Assembly (NCBI GenBank): GCA_035939615.1 | Contig: DASZFP010000029.1 | Span: 1-5,056, forward strand | Origin: VBCK01 sp035939615 | Lineage (GTDB): Bacteria > Pseudomonadota > Gammaproteobacteria > Burkholderiales > Burkholderiaceae_F | Length of the DNA: 5,056 nt | Direction of reading: 5' to 3' | Shown: positions 1 through 5,056 of the stretch, in pieces | Position numbering within the stretch: the first letter of the stretch is position 1 | Layout: every line of letters starts with the position of its first letter | The notes under the pieces: generated by a model | The model's input: the letters and a program-made list of their open reading frames with translations, nothing else | The model's database searches: none | What the model was told of the DNA's origin: nothing | Position numbers and translations under genes: made by a program

Positions 1-276
1 GTGCGCGTCGATGAACCCGGGAAGGCAGGTCGCGCCGGCGAGGTCGATTTCCTGCGCGCCGGGCCGCGGTTCGCGCCCCGCGACCACCTCCTTGAAGCGC
101 TTGGCCTCGATCACCACCGTGCTCGGGCCGCGCATCTTGCCGGACGGCGCGTCGAACAGCTTGCCGCAGTACACGACGGTGACGGGCGATGGGGAATCAG
201 CGCTGGTATCGGCCGCCAGGCCAGCGCTGCAGCAGGCCGCGGCGAGCGCCGCAGCGACCATCCTGGATCCCCTCAT
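1..276 (-). CDS. Exported amidohydrolase-family protein, N-terminal part only (cut by window edge)
   Basis: The minus strand reads openly from an ATG at 276 down to base 1, giving 92 codons with no stop. Residues 1-22 look like a signal peptide: two Arg near the start, an Ala/Leu-rich core, and a likely signal peptidase I site after GLAA. Residues 31-42 (VTVVYCGKLFDA) and 76-92 (EIDLAGATCLPGFIDAH) match the usual start of amidohydrolase-superfamily enzymes. In that family a short N-terminal beta-sandwich leads into the first metal-binding strand, G-F/L-I-D-x-H-x-H. The first metal-ligand His would be residue 92; the second lies outside the window. Such exported enzymes are often annotated as imidazolonepropionase-like or prolidase-like hydrolases, but the substrate cannot be told from this fragment. 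The start is supported by GGAGAAG five bases upstream. An alternative in-frame Met at residue 6 would shorten the signal peptide n-region. It is transcribed away from the lipid-transport operon, so no shared function is implied. Confidence 0.85.
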   Translation of the reverse strand, partial: MRGSRMVAAALAAACCSAGLAADTSADSPSPVTVVYCGKLFDAPSGKMRGPSTVVIEAKRFKEVVAGREPRPGAQEIDLAGATCLPGFIDAH

Positions 277-281
277 GGCAT

Positions 282-288
282 CTTCTCC
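282..288 (-). promoter_or_regulatory. Ribosome binding site of the amidohydrolase gene
   Basis: The minus strand reads GGAGAAG here, a good Shine-Dalgarno match, five bases before the ATG at 276. An ATG at 281-279 is also close, but it meets a stop after two codons (ATG CCA TGA). The spacing therefore favours the ATG at 276. Confidence 0.65.
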
Positions 289-436
289 GTTGCGGCCCAG
301 CCGCCACCGCGCCGCTGGGGCCCGCGGAGTTTACGGTGGTCCGCGCCGCGACGGCTCCAGAACCTACCGCAATCAGGGTTATCGCGGAGAAGACCGGGAC
401 TGCTGTCGCAACAGGGCCGTTAGACTTCTTCGGGTA

Positions 437-459
437 CGCGCATCGGGTCGCGATGCGCG
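437..459 (+). promoter_or_regulatory. Perfect 9-bp inverted repeat (hairpin or operator) against the mlaE ribosome binding site
   Basis: CGCGCATCG (437-445) and CGATGCGCG (451-459) are exact reverse complements separated by GGTCG. As RNA this forms a nine-pair stem, mostly GC, with a five-base loop. There is no U-tract after it, so it is not a standard terminator. Its last base is the first base of the Shine-Dalgarno GAGGAAA. The stem would thus sit next to the ribosome binding site and could hinder or expose initiation of the first operon gene. As DNA it is a 23-bp dyad of a size suited to a dimeric repressor. The repeat is seen directly; a regulatory role is inference. Confidence 0.5.
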
Positions 460-465
460 AGGAAA
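459..465 (+). promoter_or_regulatory. Ribosome binding site that fixes the mlaE start
   Basis: GAGGAAA lies seven bases before the ATG at 473. It decides the start of the STAS-MlaE gene. The same frame is open back to position 11, but that would run through the divergent amidohydrolase gene. The next Met codon at 491 has no purine-rich sequence in front of it. Confidence 0.7.
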
Positions 466-472
466 CCGGTTG

Positions 473-1600
473 ATGAACGGCACCGCCGCGATGGAATTCC
501 GTCGAGGGGCCGGGGAAAGCGTCGTCGCGCTTCGCGGCACGCTGGATGCCCGGACGCTGCCCCCGATATGGCCCGGTGCGCGCGCCGCCGTGCGTGAAAA
601 TGGGGCCTCGCCGCTGCGGGTGGACGCGGGCGGCGTCACGTATTGCGACGGCTCGGGCATCGCCTTCCTGGTCGACCTGCTGCGCGAAGGCACCCGGCAG
701 GGCGGTCGCGTCACGATCACCAATTTGGCGCCTCGCTTCGCCGAGCTTCTGGGCCAGTTCGATCACGCCGCACTGGACGACGAGGCGCTGACCCCGCGGG
801 CGCCGCCGCTGTCGCTCATCGAGCAGCTGGGCCGCGCGTCGCTGCAACTGGCCGCCGATCTGAGGCAGCAGACCGATTACCTGCGGCGCGTGCTGGGCTG
901 CCTGTCGTACCAGCTGACGCACCCGTCCGCGGTGCGCTGGAAGGAAGTGCTGGGCGTGGCCGAGCAGACAGGAGTCAACGGGCTGCCGGTGGTGACGCTG
1001 ATCGCCTTCCTGATGGGGGTCGTGCTGGCCTACCAGGCGGCGGTGCCGATGCGCCAGTACGGAGCCGAGGTGCTGGTCGCCAACCTGATCGGACTGTCGA
1101 TGCTGCGCGAGCTGGCGCCATTGATGACCTCGATCGTGCTGGCCGGGCGGACCGGCGCGGCCTTCGCGGCCGAGATCGGCACGATGAGGGTCAACGAGGA
1201 AATCGACGCCCTGACGACGATGGCGCTCGATCCACTGCGCTTTCTGGTGGTCCCGCGCCTGCTGGCCACGATGTTCGTGACACCGCTGTTGACGATCTTC
1301 GCCGGAATCGTCGGATTGATCGGCGGCGGCCTGGTGATGCTGTCGTTCGACATCCCGCTGGTCACCTATTTCAAGCAGATAATGGGCGTCGTTTCGATCG
1401 GCGATTTCACCGGCGGGCTGTTCAAGTCGACTGTGTTCGCTTTCCTGGTGGCCGCGATCGGCTGTCTGCGCGGCCTGGAGACGGTGGGCGGACCGCAGGC
1501 GGTCGGGCAGGCGGCCACGCGCGCCGTCGTCAGCGCCATCGTGATGATCGTCGTCTTCGACGGCCTGTTCGCCGTGCTGTTCAACCTGTTCGGGTTCTGA
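473..1600 (+). CDS. mlaE: MlaE-family lipid ABC transporter permease with N-terminal STAS domain
   Basis: This 375-residue inner-membrane permease belongs to an Mla/MCE-type system that moves phospholipids (or related lipids) between inner and outer membranes. Residues about 8-105 form a STAS domain: VVALRGTLDA at 17-26, LRVDAGGVTYCDGSGIAFL at 48-66. This is the fold of MlaB, which in E. coli is a separate subunit that binds the ATPase MlaF. Residues about 115-375 are the MlaE/permease domain. It has hydrophobic segments near 171-192, 254-290, 318-332 and 350-372, and the family's highly conserved core LRELAPLMTSIVLAGRTGAA at 211-230, followed by FAAEIGTMRVNEEIDAL at 231-247. Plain MlaE proteins are about 260 residues; the extra length is the STAS domain. 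The STAS loop reads D59-G60-S61-G62, with Gly where phosphorylatable homologues have Ser or Thr. It is the first gene of the operon, with a clear ribosome binding site; the ATPase gene starts five bases after its stop. Family assignment is very secure; the exact lipid is not known. Confidence 0.95.
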   Translation: MNGTAAMEFRRGAGESVVALRGTLDARTLPPIWPGARAAVRENGASPLRVDAGGVTYCDGSGIAFLVDLLREGTRQGGRVTITNLAPRFAELLGQFDHAALDDEALTPRAPPLSLIEQLGRASLQLAADLRQQTDYLRRVLGCLSYQLTHPSAVRWKEVLGVAEQTGVNGLPVVTLIAFLMGVVLAYQAAVPMRQYGAEVLVANLIGLSMLRELAPLMTSIVLAGRTGAAFAAEIGTMRVNEEIDALTTMALDPLRFLVVPRLLATMFVTPLLTIFAGIVGLIGGGLVMLSFDIPLVTYFKQIMGVVSIGDFTGGLFKSTVFAFLVAAIGCLRGLETVGGPQAVGQAATRAVVSAIVMIVVFDGLFAVLFNLFGF

Positions 1601-1605
1601 GCGCG

Positions 1606-2382
1606 ATGTCGGCGCAGTCCATCATCGAGGTCGACAACCTGACGATCGGGTACTCGGCCGACGGCGAGAGCACGGTGCTGCTGCAGAATGTGTCGTTCCG
1701 GGTGCTGCGGGGCGAGGTGTTCGTCATCCTGGGCGGATCGGGCTCGGGCAAGAGCACGTTGCTGAAACACATGATCGGGCTGCACCAGCCGCTGCGTGGC
1801 CGCATCGCGATCGATGGCGACGACATCGTGACGGCCGACGCCGCAGCGCGCCGCGCGATCATGCGCAAATTCGGCGTGATGTACCAGATGGGGGCGTTGT
1901 TCGGCTCGATGAGCACGCTGGAGAACGTACGGCTGCCGCTGGAGGAATTCACCGAATTCGATGACGACGCGATCGACCTGGTGGCCCGCACCAAGCTGTA
2001 CCTGGTGGGGCTGGAGGCGGCGGCGCATCGTTTGCCGGCGGAGTTGAGTGGCGGCATGCAGAAGCGCGCCGCGATCGCCCGCGCGATGGCGCTCGATCCG
2101 GTCATCCTGTTCCTGGACGAGCCATCGGCGGGGCTGGATCCGATCACCTCGGCCGGCCTCGACCGGCTGATCCTGCGGCTGGCGCGCACGCTCGAAATCA
2201 CGTTTGTCGTCGTCAGCCATGAGCTGGCCAGCATTTTCGCGATTGCCGACCGCGTGATCATGCTCGATGCGCAAACACGCGGCATCATCGCCACCGGGAC
2301 CCCGGAGCAGTTGCGCGACCACAGCGACAATCCCTGGGTGCACCGGTTCTTCAACCGCGTATCCGAGGAAGCCACGCCATGA
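1606..2382 (+). CDS. mlaF: MlaF-family lipid transport ABC ATPase
   Basis: This 258-residue ABC ATPase should sit on the cytoplasmic face and drive the MlaE permease. All catalytic motifs are intact: Walker A GGSGSGKST at 43-51, Q-loop Gln94 in MYQMGALF, signature LSGGMQKR at 147-154, Walker B VILFLDEP at 166-173 with catalytic Glu172, D-loop AGLDP at 175-179, and switch His205 in VVVSHE. The YQxGALF and LSGGMxKR forms are typical of the MlaF/Ttg2A group rather than of nutrient-uptake ATPases. The C-terminal NPWVHRFFN at 242-250 resembles the short tail of MlaF homologues. The length is normal. The gene starts five bases after the permease stop with only a weak ribosome binding site, so it probably relies on translational coupling. 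Its stop overlaps the start of the MCE gene (ATGA, 2379-2382). The frame is open much further upstream, but that part is out-of-frame shadow of mlaE. Confidence 0.95.
   Translation: MSAQSIIEVDNLTIGYSADGESTVLLQNVSFRVLRGEVFVILGGSGSGKSTLLKHMIGLHQPLRGRIAIDGDDIVTADAAARRAIMRKFGVMYQMGALFGSMSTLENVRLPLEEFTEFDDDAIDLVARTKLYLVGLEAAAHRLPAELSGGMQKRAAIARAMALDPVILFLDEPSAGLDPITSAGLDRLILRLARTLEITFVVVSHELASIFAIADRVIMLDAQTRGIIATGTPEQLRDHSDNPWVHRFFNRVSEEATP
2365..2371 (+). promoter_or_regulatory. Ribosome binding site inside the end of mlaF, for the MCE gene
   Basis: GAGGAAG lies seven bases before the ATG at 2379, within the last codons of the ATPase gene. It supports the start at 2379 rather than the in-frame Met codon at 2409, and it shows that the MCE gene has its own initiation signal besides the ATGA overlap. 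Confidence 0.65.
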
Positions 2383-3476
2383 AACCGTCGCGCGATGCTC
2401 CTGACATCATGAGCCAGACCGCCGATCGCGTCAGCCGCCCCAGGAAGACCGATCCGCGCCTGCTCCGCGTCGGCACCTTCGCTGCGCTGGCGCTGGTGCT
2501 GTGCGCGGTCGTGGTGCTGGCGCTGGGCGGCTCGCGCTGGTTCCGGCGGTCGGCAATACTGGAGACCTATTTCGATGAAAGCGTCCAGGGGCTCGACATC
2601 GGCTCCAAGGTCAAGTACCGCGGCGTCGTGCTCGGGCAGGTGACGCACATCGGCTTTACCTACGAGAAGTACGAGATGGAAAATCCGGCGCGCAATCCGA
2701 AGCGCTATGTGCTGGTCGAGGCGCACGTGCGGCCCAAGCTGGTCGGAATCCGCCAGACCTGGGACGATGCGAACCGCGAGAAGGAGATCGCCAAGGGACT
2801 GCGGATCCGCCTGGCCTCGCAGGGGCTGACGGGAACCAACTACCTGGAGATGGATTACATGGATCCGGCCACCAATACTCCGCTGCCGATCGACTGGACG
2901 CCGGAACATTTCTACGTCCCATCCGCCCGCAGCACCGTGACGCAGATCGTCGACGCGGCCGAGCAGACGCTGGCCAAGGTCGAGCGGCTCGACCTGGAAG
3001 GAACGATCACGAACCTGAACAAGCTGCTGGCCTCGATGAATCGCACGGTCGAAGCGCTCGACACGGCCGGGATCTCGAATCACGCGCAATCGGCGTTGCG
3101 CCAGGTCGAAGCGATACCGTTTGCCCAGATCGGGCAGGACGCGCGCCAGCTCGTCGCCGAGCTGCGCGATACGAATCGCTCGCTGCAGCAGACCATCGCC
3201 AGCCCGCTGTGGACCGGCATCGCCCAGGACCTGCGGGCCACGGCCGCGCAGACGCGCAAGCTCGCCGAGGACCCCGCGCTGTCATCGCTGATCGCGCGGG
3301 CCGACCAGGTCACCCGCCGCGTCGACCGTCTGCTGGCCAGCCGCGACAGCGAGCTCGGCGAGGCGGCCGATAATCTGTTGCAGATCAGCGAAAACCTCCG
3401 GCAGCTCACCGAAGTGCTCAAGCGCCAGCCGTCAGCGGTGCTGTTCTCGACGCCGCCGGCGCCGCTGCCGAGATAG
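2379..3476 (+). CDS. mlaD: MCE-domain protein (MlaD/PqiB-like), inner-membrane anchored lipid transport subunit
   Basis: This 365-residue protein is the substrate-binding or tunnel-forming part of the transporter. Residues 1-30 are a charged cytoplasmic N-terminus and 31-50 a single transmembrane helix (VGTFAALALVLCAVVVLALG). One MCE domain follows at about 59-162. It begins LETYFDESVQGLDIGSKVKY (61-80) and RGVVLGQVTHIGF (81-93) and ends GLRIRLASQGLTGTNYLEMD (140-159). From about 183 to 349 the protein is Ala/Leu/Gln/Arg-rich with heptad-like spacing and is predicted helical. The end is Pro-rich (PSAVLFSTPPAPLPR). E. coli MlaD is about 183 residues with one MCE domain and a short tail; PqiB has three MCE domains and a long helical needle. 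This protein combines one MCE domain with a long helical tail. The charged stretch between core strands (about 95-109 and 124-139) and the LRIRLASQGLTG motif look more PqiB-like. MCE proteins assemble as hexameric rings. The next gene starts two bases after the stop. Confidence 0.92.
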   Translation: MKPSRDAPDIMSQTADRVSRPRKTDPRLLRVGTFAALALVLCAVVVLALGGSRWFRRSAILETYFDESVQGLDIGSKVKYRGVVLGQVTHIGFTYEKYEMENPARNPKRYVLVEAHVRPKLVGIRQTWDDANREKEIAKGLRIRLASQGLTGTNYLEMDYMDPATNTPLPIDWTPEHFYVPSARSTVTQIVDAAEQTLAKVERLDLEGTITNLNKLLASMNRTVEALDTAGISNHAQSALRQVEAIPFAQIGQDARQLVAELRDTNRSLQQTIASPLWTGIAQDLRATAAQTRKLAEDPALSSLIARADQVTRRVDRLLASRDSELGEAADNLLQISENLRQLTEVLKRQPSAVLFSTPPAPLPR

Positions 3477-3478
3477 CG

Positions 3479-4126
3479 ATGCCGGGATGCCGGATGGTGG
3501 TGGCCGGGCTCGCGGTTGCGCCGTGGCCCCGACTGGCGCAGGCTGCCCTGCTCGCGCTGACAGCCGGCTGCGTCAGCGTCGCCGACCCGCCCCCGCGCCA
3601 CACCTTCCTGGTTCAGCTCGACCCCACCGCAGGCGGTGCACGCTCCGAGCGCAAGCCGGCCGCGATCGTGTACGTGGCGCCGGTCGTGGTGGCGGCGCCG
3701 TTTTCCGGGCGCGGGCTCGTGGTGCAGCAATCGCAGCTCGGTTTTGCAGCGGATCCGTACGCCGAGTTCGCCGCCAACCCGGTTTCGATGTGGACCGACG
3801 CGGAGCGCAACTGGCTCGACGCGCGTCGCTTGTTCGAGCGCGTGCTGCGCTATGACAGCCGCGCCGACGCCGCGCTGACGCTGGAAACGAATCTGCTGGA
3901 AGCGGTCGTCGATCGCCGCCCCGGGCAGCCAGCCGCCTCGCGGGTAACGGTCCGCTTCCTGCTGATCGGGAACGCGGAGCCGTACCAGGTGCTGCTGGAC
4001 CGGACCTTCACGCGCGCCGAGGCAGTCACCGGCGCCGGCGCCGAGCGCGAGGTCGCTGCGCTCTCGCTCGCCTTCGAAGACGCGCTGCGCGACCTGGAAG
4101 AAGCCGTGACGCGGATGCCCAACTGA
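3479..4126 (+). CDS. PqiC-like ABC transport auxiliary lipoprotein (ABC_trans_aux family)
   Basis: This 215-residue predicted lipoprotein probably sits in the outer membrane as partner of the MCE protein. The lipobox is LTAGC at 27-31, with the lipidated Cys at residue 31 after a hydrophobic stretch (19-29). The mature part matches the ABC_trans_aux (formerly DUF330) family: HTFLVQLDP at 41-49, IVYVAPVVVAAPFSGRGLVV at 63-82, then LGFAADPYAEFAANPVSMW at 87-105 and a C-terminal helix near 190-210. In E. coli, PqiC is the outer-membrane lipoprotein of the PqiABC lipid transport system. Ser at +3 with Val at +2 does not suggest inner-membrane retention (no Asp at +2), if E. coli Lol rules apply. 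The start is not certain. ATG at 3479, two bases after the mce stop, lacks a clear ribosome binding site, and the in-frame ATG at 3494 would give a more compact signal peptide. Its stop shares one base with the next start. Confidence 0.88.
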   Translation: MPGCRMVVAGLAVAPWPRLAQAALLALTAGCVSVADPPPRHTFLVQLDPTAGGARSERKPAAIVYVAPVVVAAPFSGRGLVVQQSQLGFAADPYAEFAANPVSMWTDAERNWLDARRLFERVLRYDSRADAALTLETNLLEAVVDRRPGQPAASRVTVRFLLIGNAEPYQVLLDRTFTRAEAVTGAGAEREVAALSLAFEDALRDLEEAVTRMPN

Positions 4127-5056
4127 TGCAACTGCTGGTTGACCTGGTGCTTCGTTACGGGCTGGCCCTGGCCTTCGTCACGGTTCTGATCGAGCAGATC
4201 GGTCTGCCGCTTCCGTGCTACCCGATTCTGGTCGTGACGGCCGCGCTGTCCGCGCGGGGCGCCTACAGCGTGCCGCAGCTCATTGCGGTGAGCGTGATCG
4301 CCTGCCTGCTGGCCGATTACGCCTGGTTCCGCGCGGGCGCGCGCTTCGGCCGGCGGGTATTGACACTGATGTGCCGCATCTCGCTGTCGCCGGACAGTTG
4401 CGTGCGGCAGACCGAGTCGATCTACGAACGCTGGGGCGCCCCTTCGCTGCTGATTGCGAAGTTCGTCCCGGGGTTCGGCGCTGTCGCCACCGCGATGGCC
4501 GGGGTGGTCGGCGTCAGCCCGCTCGCGTTCGTGCTGTTCGACGCGATGGGCGCGGCGATCTGGACCGGGGTGGCGGCCGCGCTCGGCTGGATCTTCCGCG
4601 ATGCGGTCGACGATATTCTCGCCGTGATCGCGTCGGCCGGCCGCGTGGGGGTGTTGGCGATCGCCTGTGCCTTCGCGCTGTACCTGATGGCCAAGCTGGT
4701 GCAACGCCAGCGCCTGCGGCGGCAGCTGCGGATGGCGCGCGTATCGGCCGAGGAACTGAGTGACATGCTCAAGGGCGAGCCGCCGCCGCTCGTGATCGAT
4801 GTGCGCTCGGCCGGCAGCCGCGAAGCCGGCATGATCCCCGGTTCGCGCTGGATCGAGGTGCACGCTCCCGACGAGGAACTGCGCAGCCTGCCGGTCGCCG
4901 ATGAGGTCATCATCTACTGCGCCTGTCCGAACGAAGCCTCCGCCGCGGCCGTGGCCAAGCGGCTGATGAACGCCGGATTTCGGCGGGTGCGACCGCTCAA
5001 AGGCGGCATCGACGCCTGGGTCGCTTCGGGTCTGCCGCTCGAGGTGACGGCAGCGG
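4126..5056 (+). CDS. DedA-family membrane protein fused to C-terminal rhodanese domain (3' end outside window)
   Basis: An open frame runs from ATG 4126 to the window edge: 310 codons, no stop. Residues 1-200 are a DedA/SNARE-associated type membrane domain with hydrophobic segments near 6-22, 31-43, 50-67, 107-130, 132-156 and 173-190. Family landmarks are the re-entrant-like IEQIGLPLPCYPILVV (22-37), the LLADYAWFRAGARFGRR segment (61-77), and AKFVPGFGAVATAMAGVVGV (111-130) followed by a GAAIWTG turn (142-148). A basic linker (193-205) leads to a rhodanese domain at about 206-308: VIDVRS at 223-228, REAGMIPGS at 232-240, the active-site loop YCACPNEAS at 264-272 with Cys265 as likely catalytic residue, and LKGGIDAW at 291-298. 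DedA-rhodanese fusions are known in proteobacteria. The DedA domain is probably involved in lipid or lipid-carrier translocation; the partner of the cytoplasmic rhodanese domain is unknown. The rhodanese domain appears nearly complete, so the stop is probably not far beyond the window. TGATG overlap with the lipoprotein gene indicates co-translation. Confidence 0.9.
   Translation, partial: MQLLVDLVLRYGLALAFVTVLIEQIGLPLPCYPILVVTAALSARGAYSVPQLIAVSVIACLLADYAWFRAGARFGRRVLTLMCRISLSPDSCVRQTESIYERWGAPSLLIAKFVPGFGAVATAMAGVVGVSPLAFVLFDAMGAAIWTGVAAALGWIFRDAVDDILAVIASAGRVGVLAIACAFALYLMAKLVQRQRLRRQLRMARVSAEELSDMLKGEPPPLVIDVRSAGSREAGMIPGSRWIEVHAPDEELRSLPVADEVIIYCACPNEASAAAVAKRLMNAGFRRVRPLKGGIDAWVASGLPLEVTAA

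Larger units (their letters stand above)
277..472. other. Divergent intergenic region between amidohydrolase and lipid-transport operon
   Basis: These 196 bp separate two divergent start codons and should hold both promoters. No strong sigma-70 promoter is visible. The best -10-like strings are TAGACT at 421-426 on the plus strand and TAAACT at 333-328 on the minus strand. Each matches four of six consensus positions, and neither has a recognisable -35 at 16-18 bp, so no promoter is called. An imperfect GC-rich dyad (GGCCCAGC at 294-301 against GCTGGGGCC at 314-322, one base bulged) lies in the amidohydrolase leader; this is expected by chance in DNA of this composition. The one clear element is the perfect inverted repeat at 437-459, listed separately. 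Confidence 0.6.

Noticed and set aside
292..325. Imperfect GC-rich dyad in the leader of the amidohydrolase gene
   Set aside because: The arms pair only with bulges and a 12-base loop, and such matches are common by chance in sequence of this composition.
421..426. TAGACT as -10 box of an operon promoter
   Set aside because: It matches four of six positions, and no -35-like hexamer lies 16-18 bp upstream, so it is too weak to list as a promoter.
11..472. In-frame upstream extension of the STAS-MlaE reading frame by 154 codons
   Set aside because: It overlaps the amidohydrolase gene on the other strand, its translation resembles no protein family, and the good ribosome binding site at 459-465 fixes the start at 473.
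453..473. Tiny ORF (MREETG, stop overlapping the mlaE start as TGATG) as a possible leader peptide
   Set aside because: Its start codon lies within the inverted repeat, there is no ribosome binding site in front of it, and six codons in GC-rich DNA can easily arise by chance.
197..922. 241-codon minus-strand open frame through the intergenic region and STAS domain
   Set aside because: It overlaps the STAS-coding region in antisense, runs into the amidohydrolase gene in another frame, and shows no family signature or ribosome binding site.
643..1605. Upstream part of the open frame that contains mlaF
   Set aside because: Before 1606 the translation is Arg/Ala/Asp-rich shadow of the permease gene; the ATPase sequence starts only at MSAQSIIEVDNLTIGY.
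1946..1962. Two GAATTC strings spaced nine bases apart as a possible direct repeat or protein binding site
   Set aside because: They encode ordinary ATPase residues (EEFTEFDD) inside mlaF and nothing else in the region supports a site.
1581..3089. 502-codon open frame on the minus strand across mlaF and the MCE gene
   Set aside because: It is antisense to two genes with clear motifs; long antisense frames are expected at this GC content. The translation is low-complexity, rich in Arg, Ser and Ala, with no recognisable domain.
3850..4863. 337-codon minus-strand open frame across the lipoprotein and DedA genes
   Set aside because: It is rich in His, Arg, Gln and Ala with no domain, and it is antisense to two well-supported genes.

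Overview
The window is a compact, GC-rich (about two-thirds G+C by eye) bacterial segment with strong G/C preference at third codon positions. The gene content points to a Gram-negative bacterium with an outer membrane, most likely a proteobacterium (Beta- or Gammaproteobacteria are plausible; the genus cannot be told from this sequence). It carries a five-gene plus-strand cluster, read divergently from the truncated start of a minus-strand gene at the left edge.

Left edge (1-276, minus): the N-terminal 92 codons of an exported amidohydrolase-superfamily enzyme. It has a signal peptide, the small N-terminal beta-sandwich strands, and the start of the metal-binding segment (PGFIDAH), where the window cuts it off. 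A 196-bp divergent intergenic region (277-472) follows. It holds ribosome binding sites for both directions and, directly against the plus-strand one, a perfect 9-bp inverted repeat with a 5-nt loop (437-459).

Centre (473-4126, plus): a four-gene Mla/MCE-type lipid transport operon. The order is a STAS-MlaE fusion permease, an MlaF-type ATPase, an inner-membrane-anchored MCE (MlaD/PqiB-like) protein, and a PqiC-type (ABC_trans_aux) outer-membrane lipoprotein. Gaps are 5 and 2 nt or the ORFs overlap, so translation is probably coupled. No MlaC periplasmic carrier and no separate MlaB gene lie in the visible part. The STAS domain fused to the permease takes the MlaB position. The PqiC-like lipoprotein and the long helical tail of the MCE protein suggest a bridge or tunnel across the periplasm rather than a soluble shuttle.

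Right edge (4126-5056, plus, open at the 3' end): a DedA-family membrane protein fused to a C-terminal rhodanese (sulfurtransferase-like) domain. It overlaps the lipoprotein stop by one base (TGATG). DedA proteins are linked to lipid-carrier and phospholipid movement across the inner membrane, so its position in a lipid-export operon is suggestive, but the functional link is inference.

I see no RNA genes, mobile elements, CRISPR arrays or convincing intrinsic terminators. The main points for a second look are the hairpin at the operon start, the degenerate STAS phospho-site, the mixed Mla/Pqi composition, and the DedA-rhodanese fusion with its altered DedA motif and two-cysteine loop.
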